From NCBI GenBank assembly GCA_007134165.1, contig SLLJ01000360.1:1-37017 (forward strand): DNA of 37,017 nt, in the 5' to 3' direction. The first letter of the stretch is position 1. Every line of letters starts with the position of its first letter. Of the stretch, positions 8,566-17,228 are shown one piece after another. Position numbers and translations under genes: made by a program. Under the pieces are notes generated by a model. That model was not told the origin of the DNA and searched no databases. It saw only the letters and a list, made by a program, of their open reading frames with translations. This stretch comes from Nitriliruptoraceae bacterium. GTDB taxonomy: Bacteria > Actinomycetota > Nitriliruptoria > Nitriliruptorales > Nitriliruptoraceae.

Positions 8566-11500
8566 GTGCCCGCCAACCCTGGCGCGTACGTCCCGACCAC
8601 CCGGCTGCTGCCTCCGAGCCTGCCCGACCCGCACGTAGCCCGTCCCCGCATCGCGACGCTGCTCGACGAGGCGAGTCGCCACCCGCTGACCCTGGTGGTG
8701 GCCGGCGTCGGGTATGGCAAGTCCACGGCGCTTGCGGCCTGGGCCGCGGACCGACGTCTGTCGTGGTACGCCTGCACGACTCAGGACACCCGGCTCGTCA
8801 ACCTGCTCCAGGGGCTGGCCGCCGCCCTGCGTACCCGAGTCGTGCGCCTGCCTCCGGAGCTCGACTCGGCTGTCCGGGGGATCGCCGGACCCGACAGTGA
8901 CGATGCTGAACGGGCGGATGCGCTGGCCACCCTGCTGGCCGAGGCGATCGACGCGGCCGGCGGCGACCCGCTGCACCTGGTCGTCGACGACCTCGGACTG
9001 CTGCCCGAGGACAGCGGCGGCTCCCGGCTGGTGCAGGCGCTGGTCCGCCAGGCCCCCGCCCGGCTGCGCCTCGTTCTCGCCAGCGACGGCCGGCTGCCTG
9101 CGCTGCTGAGCCGAGGTCGTGGGACCCGGGAGCTTTCGGGCCGCGACCTGGCCTTCACCACCGAGGAGATCACCCAGCTGCTGCAGGCCACCGGCCCGGT
9201 CGGTCCCGAACTCGCCGAGCAGGTCCGCGAGGCGACCGCCGGATGGCCAGCAGCCGTCCGGCTGGTCGCCGAGGCGCTGCGCGACCGCAGCAGCGGGGAC
9301 GCCAGCGACATCCTCGCGCGCGTGCACCGTCGCACGGGCCGGTCCTTCGACCTGCTCGTCGACGAGGTGTTGCGCCGGATGCCCGTGGCCCACCGCGAGG
9401 TGCTGGCACGGTTGGTGCCGCTGCCCCAGATCACCGACCGGATGTGCCGCGACCTCGGGCTGAGCGAGGATCCCGAGGTTCTCAACGAGCTCGAACGGCG
9501 CGGGCTGCTGGTCGAACTCGACGATGCCGACGGCGCCCGGAGCCTGGCCCCGATGGTACGCGAGACGCTACGCCACGCCGCCCCGCTGGATCCCGACGAG
9601 CAGCAGCGGCTCGCGGTGCGGGCCGCCGGCTGGTACGAACGTGAGGGTCGGCTCGAAGACTCGCTGCAGCTGCTGGCCGAGTTCGGGACCGGCGACGAGA
9701 TCGCCCGGCTGCTGCGGGAGCAGGGGGCCCGGCTGGTCGCCACCGGGGCCTGCGCCACGGTCGTGCGGGCCATCGAGTGGCTCCCCGAGGCTCACCGCAC
9801 CACCGACATCCGGCTGGTGGAGAGCCATGCCCGCCAGGTGCTCGGCGACTGGGAGGGAGCGCTGGCCGCGTTCGAACAGCTGGGTGGGTCCGAGGATCCT
9901 CTGCCGGCGGCCACGGCCTGGCGCATGGGGCTGATCCACCACCTGCGGGGGGACCTGCGCGGGGCGCTGGCGACCTACGAACGGGGCATGGCCGATCCCA
10001 CCGCGGTCCCCCGGGCGCACCTGTTGGCGTGGTCGGCGACCGCCCGGTGGCTGCTCGGGGACACCGAAACCTGCCGAACCCAGGCCGAGGAGGCCTTCGC
10101 GCTCGCCCAGGACGCCGGCGACCCGGCCGCGCTGGCGATCTGCCACACGACCCTGGCTCTGATCGCCGCCGGGGACGGGGATCGCCGGGCCAACGACCAC
10201 CACTACCTGCGCGCCCTGGCCGCTGCCGAGGAAGCGGGCGACGTGTTGCAGCTGCTGCGCATCCGCTGCAATCGCGGTTCGCGGTCGCTGGAGGAGGGCG
10301 CCTACCACGACGCGCTCACCGAGCTCGAACTCGCGCTGCGGCTCGGAGAGGCCTCCGGGTACGCCGCCCTGCATGCCCTGTCGCTCTGCAACCGCGGCGA
10401 GACCCGGCTCAAGCTCGGTCGGCTCGAGGAGGCGATCGCCGACCACGAGATCGCCCGAGCGCTGTACCAGCGGATCGACTCGAGCATGGTGGCCTACGCC
10501 CTGCTCGGCCTCGGTGACGTGCACCGCACCCGGGGTGACCTCACCCTGGCACGGGCCGCCTACGAGGAAGCCGTCACCATCGCCCGAGACAGCGGGGACG
10601 CGCAGGGACTCAGCCCGTCGTTGGCCGGGCTGGCCCGCGTCGTCGCCGCCACCGACCTGCCGCTGGCCCGGGCCCTGGCCGAGGAGGCGGTGGACCGCAA
10701 CATCGGGCTCACGGCGGTCGGCGCCCACCTCGCAGCCGGGTTCGTGGCGCTGGCCAGCGACGATCACGCCACCGCGGTCACCCATGCCGAGCAGGCGCAG
10801 CGCGCCGCCCGGCAGCGCCGGGACCGTGCCGGGCTGGCCGAGTCACTGGAGTTGGCCGCCGTCCTCGCCGAGGATGCGCACCACGCAGTGACCCTGCTCG
10901 ACGAAGCGGTCTCGATCTGGCGCGACCTCGGCGACCCGATCGGGCAGGCCCGCGCCGAACTGGCCAGCGCCCGACTCGACCCCGACGGCGTGCGGCACAC
11001 CGCGGCGGCGCTGGCGGTACGGCGGCTCAACGCCGTGGGCGTACGGCTGCGCGCCACCGAGGCGGCGGGCACCCTGGCGGCGGTGGCCGAGCACCGCGCC
11101 CGGAACGTGGAGATCCGAACGCTGGGCGGCTTCACCGTGTGGCGCGACGGCGCTGCCGTGCCCCACGGCGCCTGGCAGTCACGCAAGGCACGGGACCTGA
11201 TCAAGATCCTCATCGCCCGGCACGGCCGCCCCACCTCCCGGGAGCAGTTGGCCGCCCTGCTGTGGCCTGACGAACCGCACGAGCAGGTCTCCAGCCGACT
11301 GTCGGGGCTGCTGTCGGTGGCCCGTAGCGTGCTCGACCCGGACAAGCGGCACGATGCCAACGCCTTCCTGGTCGCCGACCGGCACACCATCGGCCTGGAC
11401 CTGCGGCGGGTCAGCGTCGACGTCGAAACGTTCCTGGCCACCGCTACCGAAGGGCTGGCGCTGCGTACATCCGACCCGGAACGGGCGGCTGAGCTACTCG

Positions 11501-11844
11501 AAGAGGCCGAGGCCGCCTACACCGGCGACGCGCTCGAGGAGGACCCCTACGAGGAGTGGGCCATCCCGCTACGCGAGGAAGCCCGCGCTACCTACGTGTC
11601 CGTGGCACGCTCCCTGGCCCACGGGGCACTCGGAGCCAGGGACGCCGACCGGGCCGTGCGCTATCTGCTGCGCGTGCTCGAGCAGGACGCGTTCGACGAA
11701 CGAGCGCACCACGAGTTGATCCGCGCCCTGGCCACCGACGGCCGGCACGGCGAGGCCCGCCGCCGCTACCGGGTCTACACCACCCGGATGGCCGAACTCG
11801 GCGTCGCTGCCACCCCGCTCGCCGACCTCGTCGAACCCCGCTGA
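8566..11844 (+). CDS. Large MalT-like ATPase/TPR regulator with C-terminal winged-helix and BTAD domains
   Basis: The 1092-residue protein starts at GTG behind AGGGAGG. The N-terminal ATPase resembles the MalT/LuxR-type STAND module: VVAGVGYGKSTALAAW (Walker A, about 45-60) and LHLVVDDL (Walker B, near 136). A long helical middle of TPR-like repeats follows (for example LKLGRLEEAIADHEIARALY). Near residue 848 an OmpR-type winged helix begins (VEIRTLGGFTVWRDG, QSRKARDLIKILIARHGRP, REQLAALLWPD), followed by a bacterial transcriptional activation domain to the end. The SARP-type DNA-binding unit is thus at the C-terminus, the reverse of the next regulator. It should act as an ATP-dependent, ligand-switched activator. 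Target genes are unknown; the nearby 68-residue gene is one candidate. Confidence 0.88.
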   Translation: MPANPGAYVPTTRLLPPSLPDPHVARPRIATLLDEASRHPLTLVVAGVGYGKSTALAAWAADRRLSWYACTTQDTRLVNLLQGLAAALRTRVVRLPPELDSAVRGIAGPDSDDAERADALATLLAEAIDAAGGDPLHLVVDDLGLLPEDSGGSRLVQALVRQAPARLRLVLASDGRLPALLSRGRGTRELSGRDLAFTTEEITQLLQATGPVGPELAEQVREATAGWPAAVRLVAEALRDRSSGDASDILARVHRRTGRSFDLLVDEVLRRMPVAHREVLARLVPLPQITDRMCRDLGLSEDPEVLNELERRGLLVELDDADGARSLAPMVRETLRHAAPLDPDEQQRLAVRAAGWYEREGRLEDSLQLLAEFGTGDEIARLLREQGARLVATGACATVVRAIEWLPEAHRTTDIRLVESHARQVLGDWEGALAAFEQLGGSEDPLPAATAWRMGLIHHLRGDLRGALATYERGMADPTAVPRAHLLAWSATARWLLGDTETCRTQAEEAFALAQDAGDPAALAICHTTLALIAAGDGDRRANDHHYLRALAAAEEAGDVLQLLRIRCNRGSRSLEEGAYHDALTELELALRLGEASGYAALHALSLCNRGETRLKLGRLEEAIADHEIARALYQRIDSSMVAYALLGLGDVHRTRGDLTLARAAYEEAVTIARDSGDAQGLSPSLAGLARVVAATDLPLARALAEEAVDRNIGLTAVGAHLAAGFVALASDDHATAVTHAEQAQRAARQRRDRAGLAESLELAAVLAEDAHHAVTLLDEAVSIWRDLGDPIGQARAELASARLDPDGVRHTAAALAVRRLNAVGVRLRATEAAGTLAAVAEHRARNVEIRTLGGFTVWRDGAAVPHGAWQSRKARDLIKILIARHGRPTSREQLAALLWPDEPHEQVSSRLSGLLSVARSVLDPDKRHDANAFLVADRHTIGLDLRRVSVDVETFLATATEGLALRTSDPERAAELLEEAEAAYTGDALEEDPYEEWAIPLREEARATYVSVARSLAHGALGARDADRAVRYLLRVLEQDAFDERAHHELIRALATDGRHGEARRRYRVYTTRMAELGVAATPLADLVEPR

Positions 11845-11884
11845 GCTCCCGTCCGGCTGCTCGTCCTGGCGCAGCCGGAAGCTC
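11843..11884 (+). terminator. Possible stem-loop after regulator gene
   Basis: CCGGCTG (11853-11859) pairs with CAGCCGG (11872-11878), and outer GAGCT pairs with AGCTC. There is no T tract. It lies at the stop codon of the upstream regulator and before the 68-residue gene, so it could end or attenuate the transcript. Confidence 0.3.
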
Positions 11885-11919
11885 ACCCGAAGCCGACCCG
11901 AAGGGTGGGCTGGCAACCT
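11885..11919 (+). promoter_or_regulatory. SARP-type direct repeat and leaderless promoter
   Basis: ACCCGAAG occurs at 11885-11892 and again at 11896-11903, an exact 11-bp period. CAACCT at 11914-11919 fits a -10 hexamer and ends seven bases before the ATG at 11927, so the transcript would start at or next to the start codon. SARP regulators are known to bind direct heptamers of 11-bp period that lie close upstream of the -10, which is what is seen here. The flanking genes both encode BTAD proteins. Confidence 0.5.
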
Positions 11920-11926
11920 GTCGGGC

Positions 11927-12133
11927 ATGGACAGCTACCTCGTACGGATCTGGCGGCCCGCCGGGGCGACCACGGACGACGACCTACGCGGCGTCGTGAC
12001 CGACCTGGCGACCCGCACCACCACCACCTTCCCCGACCAGTCGGCACTGCTGCGTGTGCTGCAGACCCCGCACGTCGGGTCCCACGGCGAGCGCACCGAC
12101 CCACCCGAGCCGGTCACGGAGGTCGGTCCGTGA
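11927..12133 (+). CDS. 68-residue protein between two BTAD regulators
   Basis: This small reading frame encodes 68 residues beginning MDSYLVRIWRPAG, with a predicted beta-alpha core (LRGVVTDLATRTTTTFPDQS, ALLRVLQ) and a polar, disordered C-terminus. No Shine-Dalgarno sequence precedes the ATG, but a -10-like CAACCT ends seven bases upstream, which suggests a leaderless mRNA. Its stop overlaps the GTG of the next regulator (GTGA), so the two are translationally coupled. The coupling and the ordered N-terminal half make a spurious frame unlikely. No family was recognised with certainty. A partner or modulator of the downstream regulator is a guess from context. Confidence 0.7.
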   Translation: MDSYLVRIWRPAGATTDDDLRGVVTDLATRTTTTFPDQSALLRVLQTPHVGSHGERTDPPEPVTEVGP

Positions 12134-15030
12134 CACTGGTCGCGCTGCCGACACCGCCGGACACCGACCCGGATACCGGCCCGGTGACGCTGACGGTGCT
12201 CGGCAGCCTCGAGCTCCGCGTCGAAGGACGGGACCGCACACCCGCGGCCGCCAAACCACGGCAGCTGCTGACCACCCTCGGACTGCACCACAGAACGCCG
12301 CTGTGTGTGGACGTGCTCATCGACGAGCTCTGGGAGCGCCCACCGCGAACGGCGCGCAACGTCGTGCAGTCCTATGTCTCCCGGCTGCGTGCGGTGCTGC
12401 GCGACACCAGTGCGCACGTCATCGGCGGACCCGACGGCTACCTGCTCGACCTTCCGGCGCAAGCGATCGACGCCGCACACTTCGTCGCCGGCGCGCGGGC
12501 CGCCATGGACGCCGGGGAGCCAACCACCCGCAGCCGCCTGCTCGACGAGGCGCTGCGGCGGTGGCCAGACCAGCCACCGACCAAACTCCCGCTCGGTCCG
12601 CGGGCCCAGCGCGCCCTGGACACGCTGCTCGAGCAGCGCACCGACCTCGAAGAGGAGCGTGCCTGGGTGGCCGCTCGACTCGGTGACCACCAGCGGGCGG
12701 TGGTGCTGCTGCAGCGGCTGGTCGATACCGATCCGTTGCGCGAGCAGGCCTGGTGCCGGCTGATCGAAGCGCTCCAGCACAGCGGCCGCGACGCCGAGGC
12801 GCTGCGAGCCTACGAGCAGCTGCGCTGCGTGCTGCGCGACGAACTCGGCGTGTCCCCCGGCGATCGGGCGCAGGCGCTGCACGCACGCCTGCTACAGCGC
12901 GATCGCCACACCGGCTCCGCACTCGACCCGCCGAGCGGCTCGCCGCCGGCGATCAGGACCCGGCCGGCCATCCCCCTGGTTGGTCGGGACACCGAGCGAG
13001 CACAGCTGCGTGGCCTGCTGCGCAGCACCCCGCTCGTCACGCTGACCGGGCCGACGGGGGTGGGAAAGAGCTCGCTCGCCCTCGACCTGGTCGCGGACGC
13101 CGTGCCGGGGGTGGTCGGGGTGGCCGAGCTGTCCGACTGCCGCACGCACGAGCAGGTGGTGTCCGCGATCCGGGCAGCGATCGTGCCCGGGCTGCCGGTG
13201 GACGCCCGGCTCGACGACCTGGTGCGCGCCCTGACTGATCTCACCGGACTGCTGGTGATCGACGGCTGCGAGGTTGCGCTCGACGCCGTCGCCGCCGTGG
13301 TCGACCGGCTGATCCAGACCCCGGCCGGACCGCGGGTGCTGGCCACGAGCCTCGAGCCCCTGTGGCTCCGGGGCGAGCACCGGGTCGCACTTGGACCCCT
13401 GGCCGTCCCGCCAGCTGCGGCTGGCACCGACGCGATCCTCGCCACGCCATCGGTACGTCTGCTCGTCGACCGAGCCCGGGCTGCCGGCTTCACCGCCCCG
13501 ATCGACCATGGCGTGGCCACGGAGTTGGCCACCATCGCCCGAGCACTCGACGGACATCCGCTCTGCCTGGAGCTCGCCGCCGGGCGACTGGCCGCCCTGC
13601 CGCCCCACCGCGTCGCCACGAGGCTGCGCGATCCGCTTGCCCTGCTCGACCGCGGGAGCCGGGGCGGCCCGGACCGTCACCGGACGCTACAGGCGGCGAT
13701 CGCGGCCAACCTCCGACTGCTGCACCGATCCGAACAGCGGCTGCTGTCCCGGCTCGCCGTGTTCTGCTCGCCGGCCTCCGCCGAGGACCTCCACGCAGTC
13801 GCCGCACTGCCCGGCCTGGACCTCGAGGCCACCGAGGATGCCCTGGACCGGTTGGTCGCGACCTCGCTGGTGCAGCCCCACGAGGGCCGGTTCACGATGC
13901 TCAGCTCGGTGCGAGGCGCTGCCCGCCGAGGACTGGACGAGGACCCGGACCGCGACCAGGTGCTCGCCGCGCACACCTGCTGGGTGCTCGGACAGGTACG
14001 TGGCGCGGAGCCGGGACTGCGTGGCCACGCACGCCGGCGGTGGTGGCAGCGGCTGACCGATCGCAGCTCCGACGTTCACGCCGCCATCGACCGGGCGATC
14101 GAGGCCGGCGAGGTCCCCGCCGCGGTCCAGCTGGCGCAATCCATGTGGTGGTTCTGGTACCTGCGCGGCGAACTGCGTGACGGCCACGACCGGCTCCGTC
14201 GGATCCTCGCGCTCCCGGCTGCGTCGGAGCATCCGACCGTCGGTCGAATCCGGGTCTACGCCGCCTGCTTCCGGGTGCTGCTCGGGGACCGTACGACCGG
14301 CGGCGCCGAAGCCGCCCACGCCGGTGCCCGACAGCGTGCCGTCGGGGATGTCCGCACCGCCGGCGAGGCGAGCAGCGTGGTCGCGCTGGCTGCCCTGCAG
14401 GAAGGTGATCTGCCTATGGCGCGGCGCTTCGCCGATGAGGCGCTCACGCTCCACCGCGCCGACGACGACCCCTGGTGTGTGGCCGCAGCCGGGCTACTGG
14501 CCGCCACGCTCCGGCTCATCGCCGGGGACGCCGCCGGCGCAGCCCCGTTGGCCGCCGAGAGCCTGCAAGGGTTCGCGCGGCTCGGCGACCTGCATGGCGT
14601 CGCCGATGCCGCCCAACTGCGCGCCGATCTGGCGCGGCGGGGCGGCGCACTCACCGAAGCCGCCGGCTGGTTGGCCACCGCCTTCGATGCTGCACGCGAG
14701 GCCGACCATGCCGCGGGCGTGGCCGCCACGACCCTCCGACTGGCGCGCCTGCGCCTGCATCTGGGCGATTCCGACGAGGCGGTGCGCACCCTGGGAGCCG
14801 CCCGGCTCCTCCAGCGACGCAGCGCCACCACCGACCTCGGACTGCTGGCCGAGGCGGATGCCGCCATCATCGCCGCCACCGAGGCCGAACTCGGTCCGGC
14901 CTGCGTCGAGCGTCTGCTCGGGCAGGGAGCGGGCCGGGATCCGACCGAACTGTTCGCGCCACTGGCACGGGCCATGACGGTCCACGGGCAACCGACCCGG
15001 CAACGGCATCGCGATCCCGTGGCCAACTGA
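12130..15030 (+). CDS. AfsR/SARP-family regulator with NB-ARC-like ATPase and TPRs
   Basis: The 966-residue protein has the AfsR layout. An N-terminal OmpR-type winged helix (VTLTVLGSLELRVEG, AAAKPRQLLTTLGLHHRTPL, LIDELWERPPRTARNVVQSY) is followed by a BTAD domain rich in TPR-like helices to about residue 260. An NB-ARC-type ATPase comes next: GPTGVGKSSLALDL near residue 305, LLVIDGCE as Walker B, and GHPLCLELAAGRLAALPP as the conserved GxP-like motif. A C-terminal helical repeat region ends the protein. Such proteins activate promoters bearing direct heptamer repeats when the ATPase is switched on. The GTG start overlaps the stop of the 68-residue gene. The preceding ACCCGAAG repeats could be its own operator. 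Target genes are unknown. Confidence 0.9.
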   Translation: MTLVALPTPPDTDPDTGPVTLTVLGSLELRVEGRDRTPAAAKPRQLLTTLGLHHRTPLCVDVLIDELWERPPRTARNVVQSYVSRLRAVLRDTSAHVIGGPDGYLLDLPAQAIDAAHFVAGARAAMDAGEPTTRSRLLDEALRRWPDQPPTKLPLGPRAQRALDTLLEQRTDLEEERAWVAARLGDHQRAVVLLQRLVDTDPLREQAWCRLIEALQHSGRDAEALRAYEQLRCVLRDELGVSPGDRAQALHARLLQRDRHTGSALDPPSGSPPAIRTRPAIPLVGRDTERAQLRGLLRSTPLVTLTGPTGVGKSSLALDLVADAVPGVVGVAELSDCRTHEQVVSAIRAAIVPGLPVDARLDDLVRALTDLTGLLVIDGCEVALDAVAAVVDRLIQTPAGPRVLATSLEPLWLRGEHRVALGPLAVPPAAAGTDAILATPSVRLLVDRARAAGFTAPIDHGVATELATIARALDGHPLCLELAAGRLAALPPHRVATRLRDPLALLDRGSRGGPDRHRTLQAAIAANLRLLHRSEQRLLSRLAVFCSPASAEDLHAVAALPGLDLEATEDALDRLVATSLVQPHEGRFTMLSSVRGAARRGLDEDPDRDQVLAAHTCWVLGQVRGAEPGLRGHARRRWWQRLTDRSSDVHAAIDRAIEAGEVPAAVQLAQSMWWFWYLRGELRDGHDRLRRILALPAASEHPTVGRIRVYAACFRVLLGDRTTGGAEAAHAGARQRAVGDVRTAGEASSVVALAALQEGDLPMARRFADEALTLHRADDDPWCVAAAGLLAATLRLIAGDAAGAAPLAAESLQGFARLGDLHGVADAAQLRADLARRGGALTEAAGWLATAFDAAREADHAAGVAATTLRLARLRLHLGDSDEAVRTLGAARLLQRRSATTDLGLLAEADAAIIAATEAELGPACVERLLGQGAGRDPTELFAPLARAMTVHGQPTRQRHRDPVAN

Positions 15031-15062
15031 CCTCCAGCGCGCGGCTGCCCGCGGGCGCCTGC

Positions 15063-15098
15063 GGTCCTCGCGGTCCTTTCGGTCCTCGCGGTCCTCGC
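15063..15098. repeat. Four tandem 9-bp repeats
   Basis: The unit GGTCCTCGC occurs four times head to tail (15063, 15072, 15081, 15090); the second copy is GGTCCTTTC. It is in the non-coding gap between two convergent genes. No function is evident. Confidence 0.7.
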
Positions 15099-15155
15099 GG
15101 CGACGCCGGGCGGCTCCAGCGGCCCGCAGCCGGGTCCCGACACGCGTCGGTCGGA

Positions 15156-15205
15156 GTTGTGTCCTGCATTTCGAGGCCCCGGGGCCTCGAAATGCAGGAC
15201 ACAAC
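15156..15205. terminator. Perfect 50-bp palindrome between convergent genes
   Basis: Each arm is 25 bases with no mismatch and no loop; the centre is between 15180 and 15181 (CGAGGCCCC|GGGGCCTCG). It lies between the convergent ends of the AfsR-like gene (15030) and the acidic-protein gene (15231). Transcribed in either direction it would form a very strong hairpin, so a bidirectional terminator is the simplest reading. There is no T tract. A dispersed REP-like element is the alternative. Confidence 0.6.
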
Positions 15206-15230
15206 GGGTCGGCGGCGAGCACCGGACGAG

Positions 15231-17168
15231 CTACTCGACGAAGCCTCCCAGATCATCGAGGTCGGACCCGATCGTCGGGTCGATCCCGTCCTCGTCGTCG
15301 TCGACTCCCAGGGCGTCGTGGCCGCCGCCGGCGCCGTCCAGCGCCGTGAGCTGACCCTCGATCGAAGCCGCCAGCTCCGGGGCAGCCGACCCCGGACCGC
15401 CGATGTCGGGTCCGGGCCCACCGACGGGGGCGTCCTCGTCCTCGTCGCTGCCGGGTGCTCCGGTGCCGAACCCGCCCGGGGGCGGTGCGGCCCCTCCCCC
15501 GGCGGCCTGCAGCGCCACGTTGTCCAGGCTGTGCTCGTCGGGGACGGCGATCGCCTCGTCATCGAGCGCCGGCGTGGTCTGACCTCCGGGTCCCTGGTTC
15601 TCGACCGCCATGCGCATCAGCCGCAGTGTTTCCGCGCCCATCGGGGAGAGCAGGAACTCGTGGAGCGCCTGCTCGCTTCCGAGGTCCACCTCGATCAGTC
15701 CACCACCGATCTGCTGCTCGAGTCCCCGGATCATCACCTCGCGCTCGGCGGCGAAGGCCGGGTTGGTCAGCAGGGCCTCGACGGCCTGCTCGTGGTCCAC
15801 GTGGTGGTCCGCTGGGGAGGGCATGCCCTCGTCCCCGGCTTCGCCCTCGTCCCCCGCGGCGGAGTCGGCGGCGTCAGGCACCTCGTCCTCGGCCTCGGGG
15901 TCCTCGTCACCGCCCCCGTCGTCGTCATCGTCGTCGTCATCGTCTTCGCCGTCGTCGCTGCCGTCGGACGACGACGATCCCGAGGTGCGGTGATCCTCGG
16001 ACGGCGTCGACGAGCTCTGGGTGTCCTGGACCTCTCCCTGCTGGTACGTCTTGGTCGAGCCGTCCGTGAAGGTGACGATGACCGAGTCACCGGTGACCTC
16101 GACGGACTCGATGTCGGCGAGATGGTGGGAGGGATCGTTGATGAGGTCGCGGGCGATCTCCTTGGCGACCTCCGTGGGCAGCGCGTCGTGGGCGAGCCCG
16201 AGTGCCGCGTTGGCCGTCGCCTGGTTGGCGTCCACGTCGGTCCCGGCAGGGACCGTGCTCAGGGCCTCCCCCTTCTCGGATCCGAAGGTGGCCTTGTGGA
16301 AGGTGAGGTTGCCCTGGGCGTCCTCGGTGACGGTTCCCCCCATCATCTCGTAGTCGTCGGCGGCCTGCTGCGCGGAGCGCGAGGGCATGGTGTCGACGTG
16401 GTCGTAGCCACCGAGCTCGGCCCGAGTTGCCTGCTCGACCGCGCCGACAAGCTGCTGGTCGTTCATGCCGGCGGTGTCGATGCCGAACCCGTTGGCGTAG
16501 TCGTGCAGCCACTGTCGGATCTCGCCGTCGCTCATGCCTGCGGCCAGCTGGTCCTTGACGCCGCCGGGGACGGCCTCACCGAGCGTCAGACCGTGGTCGA
16601 CCAGCGAGTCGGCGTCGAAGTCGTCCGGGTCGAAGCTGGTCGGTGGCCCGCGGGCGGCGTCGACCGCGGTCACGTCGTGCGAGGACGCAAGCCGCGGGTG
16701 GTCGTCGGCCGAGTCGGACTGCCGGTCGCCCGCATCCAGGTCGGCCGCGTCGGCCTGCCGGTGGTCCGCCCCCTCGTCGGTCGTCCGTTCGAAGCTCCCG
16801 GTCTCCTCCTCGACCTTCTCCCACCTCGCGGCGCCGTCGTCCTCGTCCGCGCCCACGACGATGAGCCCGTGGTCCGCGTCCTCGACGTCGACGACGGCTG
16901 CCTCCTCGGGTTCCTCGACGACTCGGACGGCTGCCCCCTCGGGCTCCTCGATGAAGCGGGCAGGTGCTACCTCGGAGTCCTCGCCCCCAAGCTCGGAATC
17001 GACGCGTGCGGTGGGCTCCGACGACTCGTCGGATGCATCCTCGGCCTCGACGTCGGTCTCCTCCTCGCGTGTGGTACGCACCGGCGACTCGTCGGACGCG
17101 TCGGCGTCCTCCCGCCGGTCACGGTCCTCGCGCTCGGCGGCGGTGTCTCTCGGGTCACGGTCGGTCAC
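15231..17168 (-). CDS. Very acidic 645-residue protein in the ini-like locus
   Basis: No family was recognised. The protein has no signal peptide and no membrane helix. Residues 1 to about 170 are highly acidic and probably disordered. A folded-looking middle follows: SDGEIRQWLHDYANGFGID, LPTEVAKEIARDLINDP, then a beta pair, VEVTGDSVIVTFTDGSTKTY. After a Ser/Asp-rich stretch with nine consecutive Asp, a helical segment (VEALLTNPAFAAEREVMIRG) and a Gly/Pro/Asp-rich tail complete it. The helical segment faintly resembles the N-terminal part of the IniB-like protein. The GTG start is preceded by GGGGGG. It lies 60 bases after the Hsp70-like gene on the same strand, so it should be co-transcribed and may be a client or scaffold of it. 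Confidence 0.8.
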   Translation of the reverse strand: MTDRDPRDTAAEREDRDRREDADASDESPVRTTREEETDVEAEDASDESSEPTARVDSELGGEDSEVAPARFIEEPEGAAVRVVEEPEEAAVVDVEDADHGLIVVGADEDDGAARWEKVEEETGSFERTTDEGADHRQADAADLDAGDRQSDSADDHPRLASSHDVTAVDAARGPPTSFDPDDFDADSLVDHGLTLGEAVPGGVKDQLAAGMSDGEIRQWLHDYANGFGIDTAGMNDQQLVGAVEQATRAELGGYDHVDTMPSRSAQQAADDYEMMGGTVTEDAQGNLTFHKATFGSEKGEALSTVPAGTDVDANQATANAALGLAHDALPTEVAKEIARDLINDPSHHLADIESVEVTGDSVIVTFTDGSTKTYQQGEVQDTQSSSTPSEDHRTSGSSSSDGSDDGEDDDDDDDDDGGGDEDPEAEDEVPDAADSAAGDEGEAGDEGMPSPADHHVDHEQAVEALLTNPAFAAEREVMIRGLEQQIGGGLIEVDLGSEQALHEFLLSPMGAETLRLMRMAVENQGPGGQTTPALDDEAIAVPDEHSLDNVALQAAGGGAAPPPGGFGTGAPGSDEDEDAPVGGPGPDIGGPGSAAPELAASIEGQLTALDGAGGGHDALGVDDDEDGIDPTIGSDLDDLGGFVE

Positions 17169-17228
17169 GTCGTACCCCCCTGTTCCGAGGCGGTCAACGG
17201 TTCGTTCGACGTCGTCGGGGAACCGACC

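Noticed and set aside
5472-8777. Open frame of 1101 codons on the minus strand
   Set aside because: It is antisense to the alcohol dehydrogenase and typA, both with complete family motifs. The translated sequence is low complexity and lacks domains; it is a by-product of high GC content.
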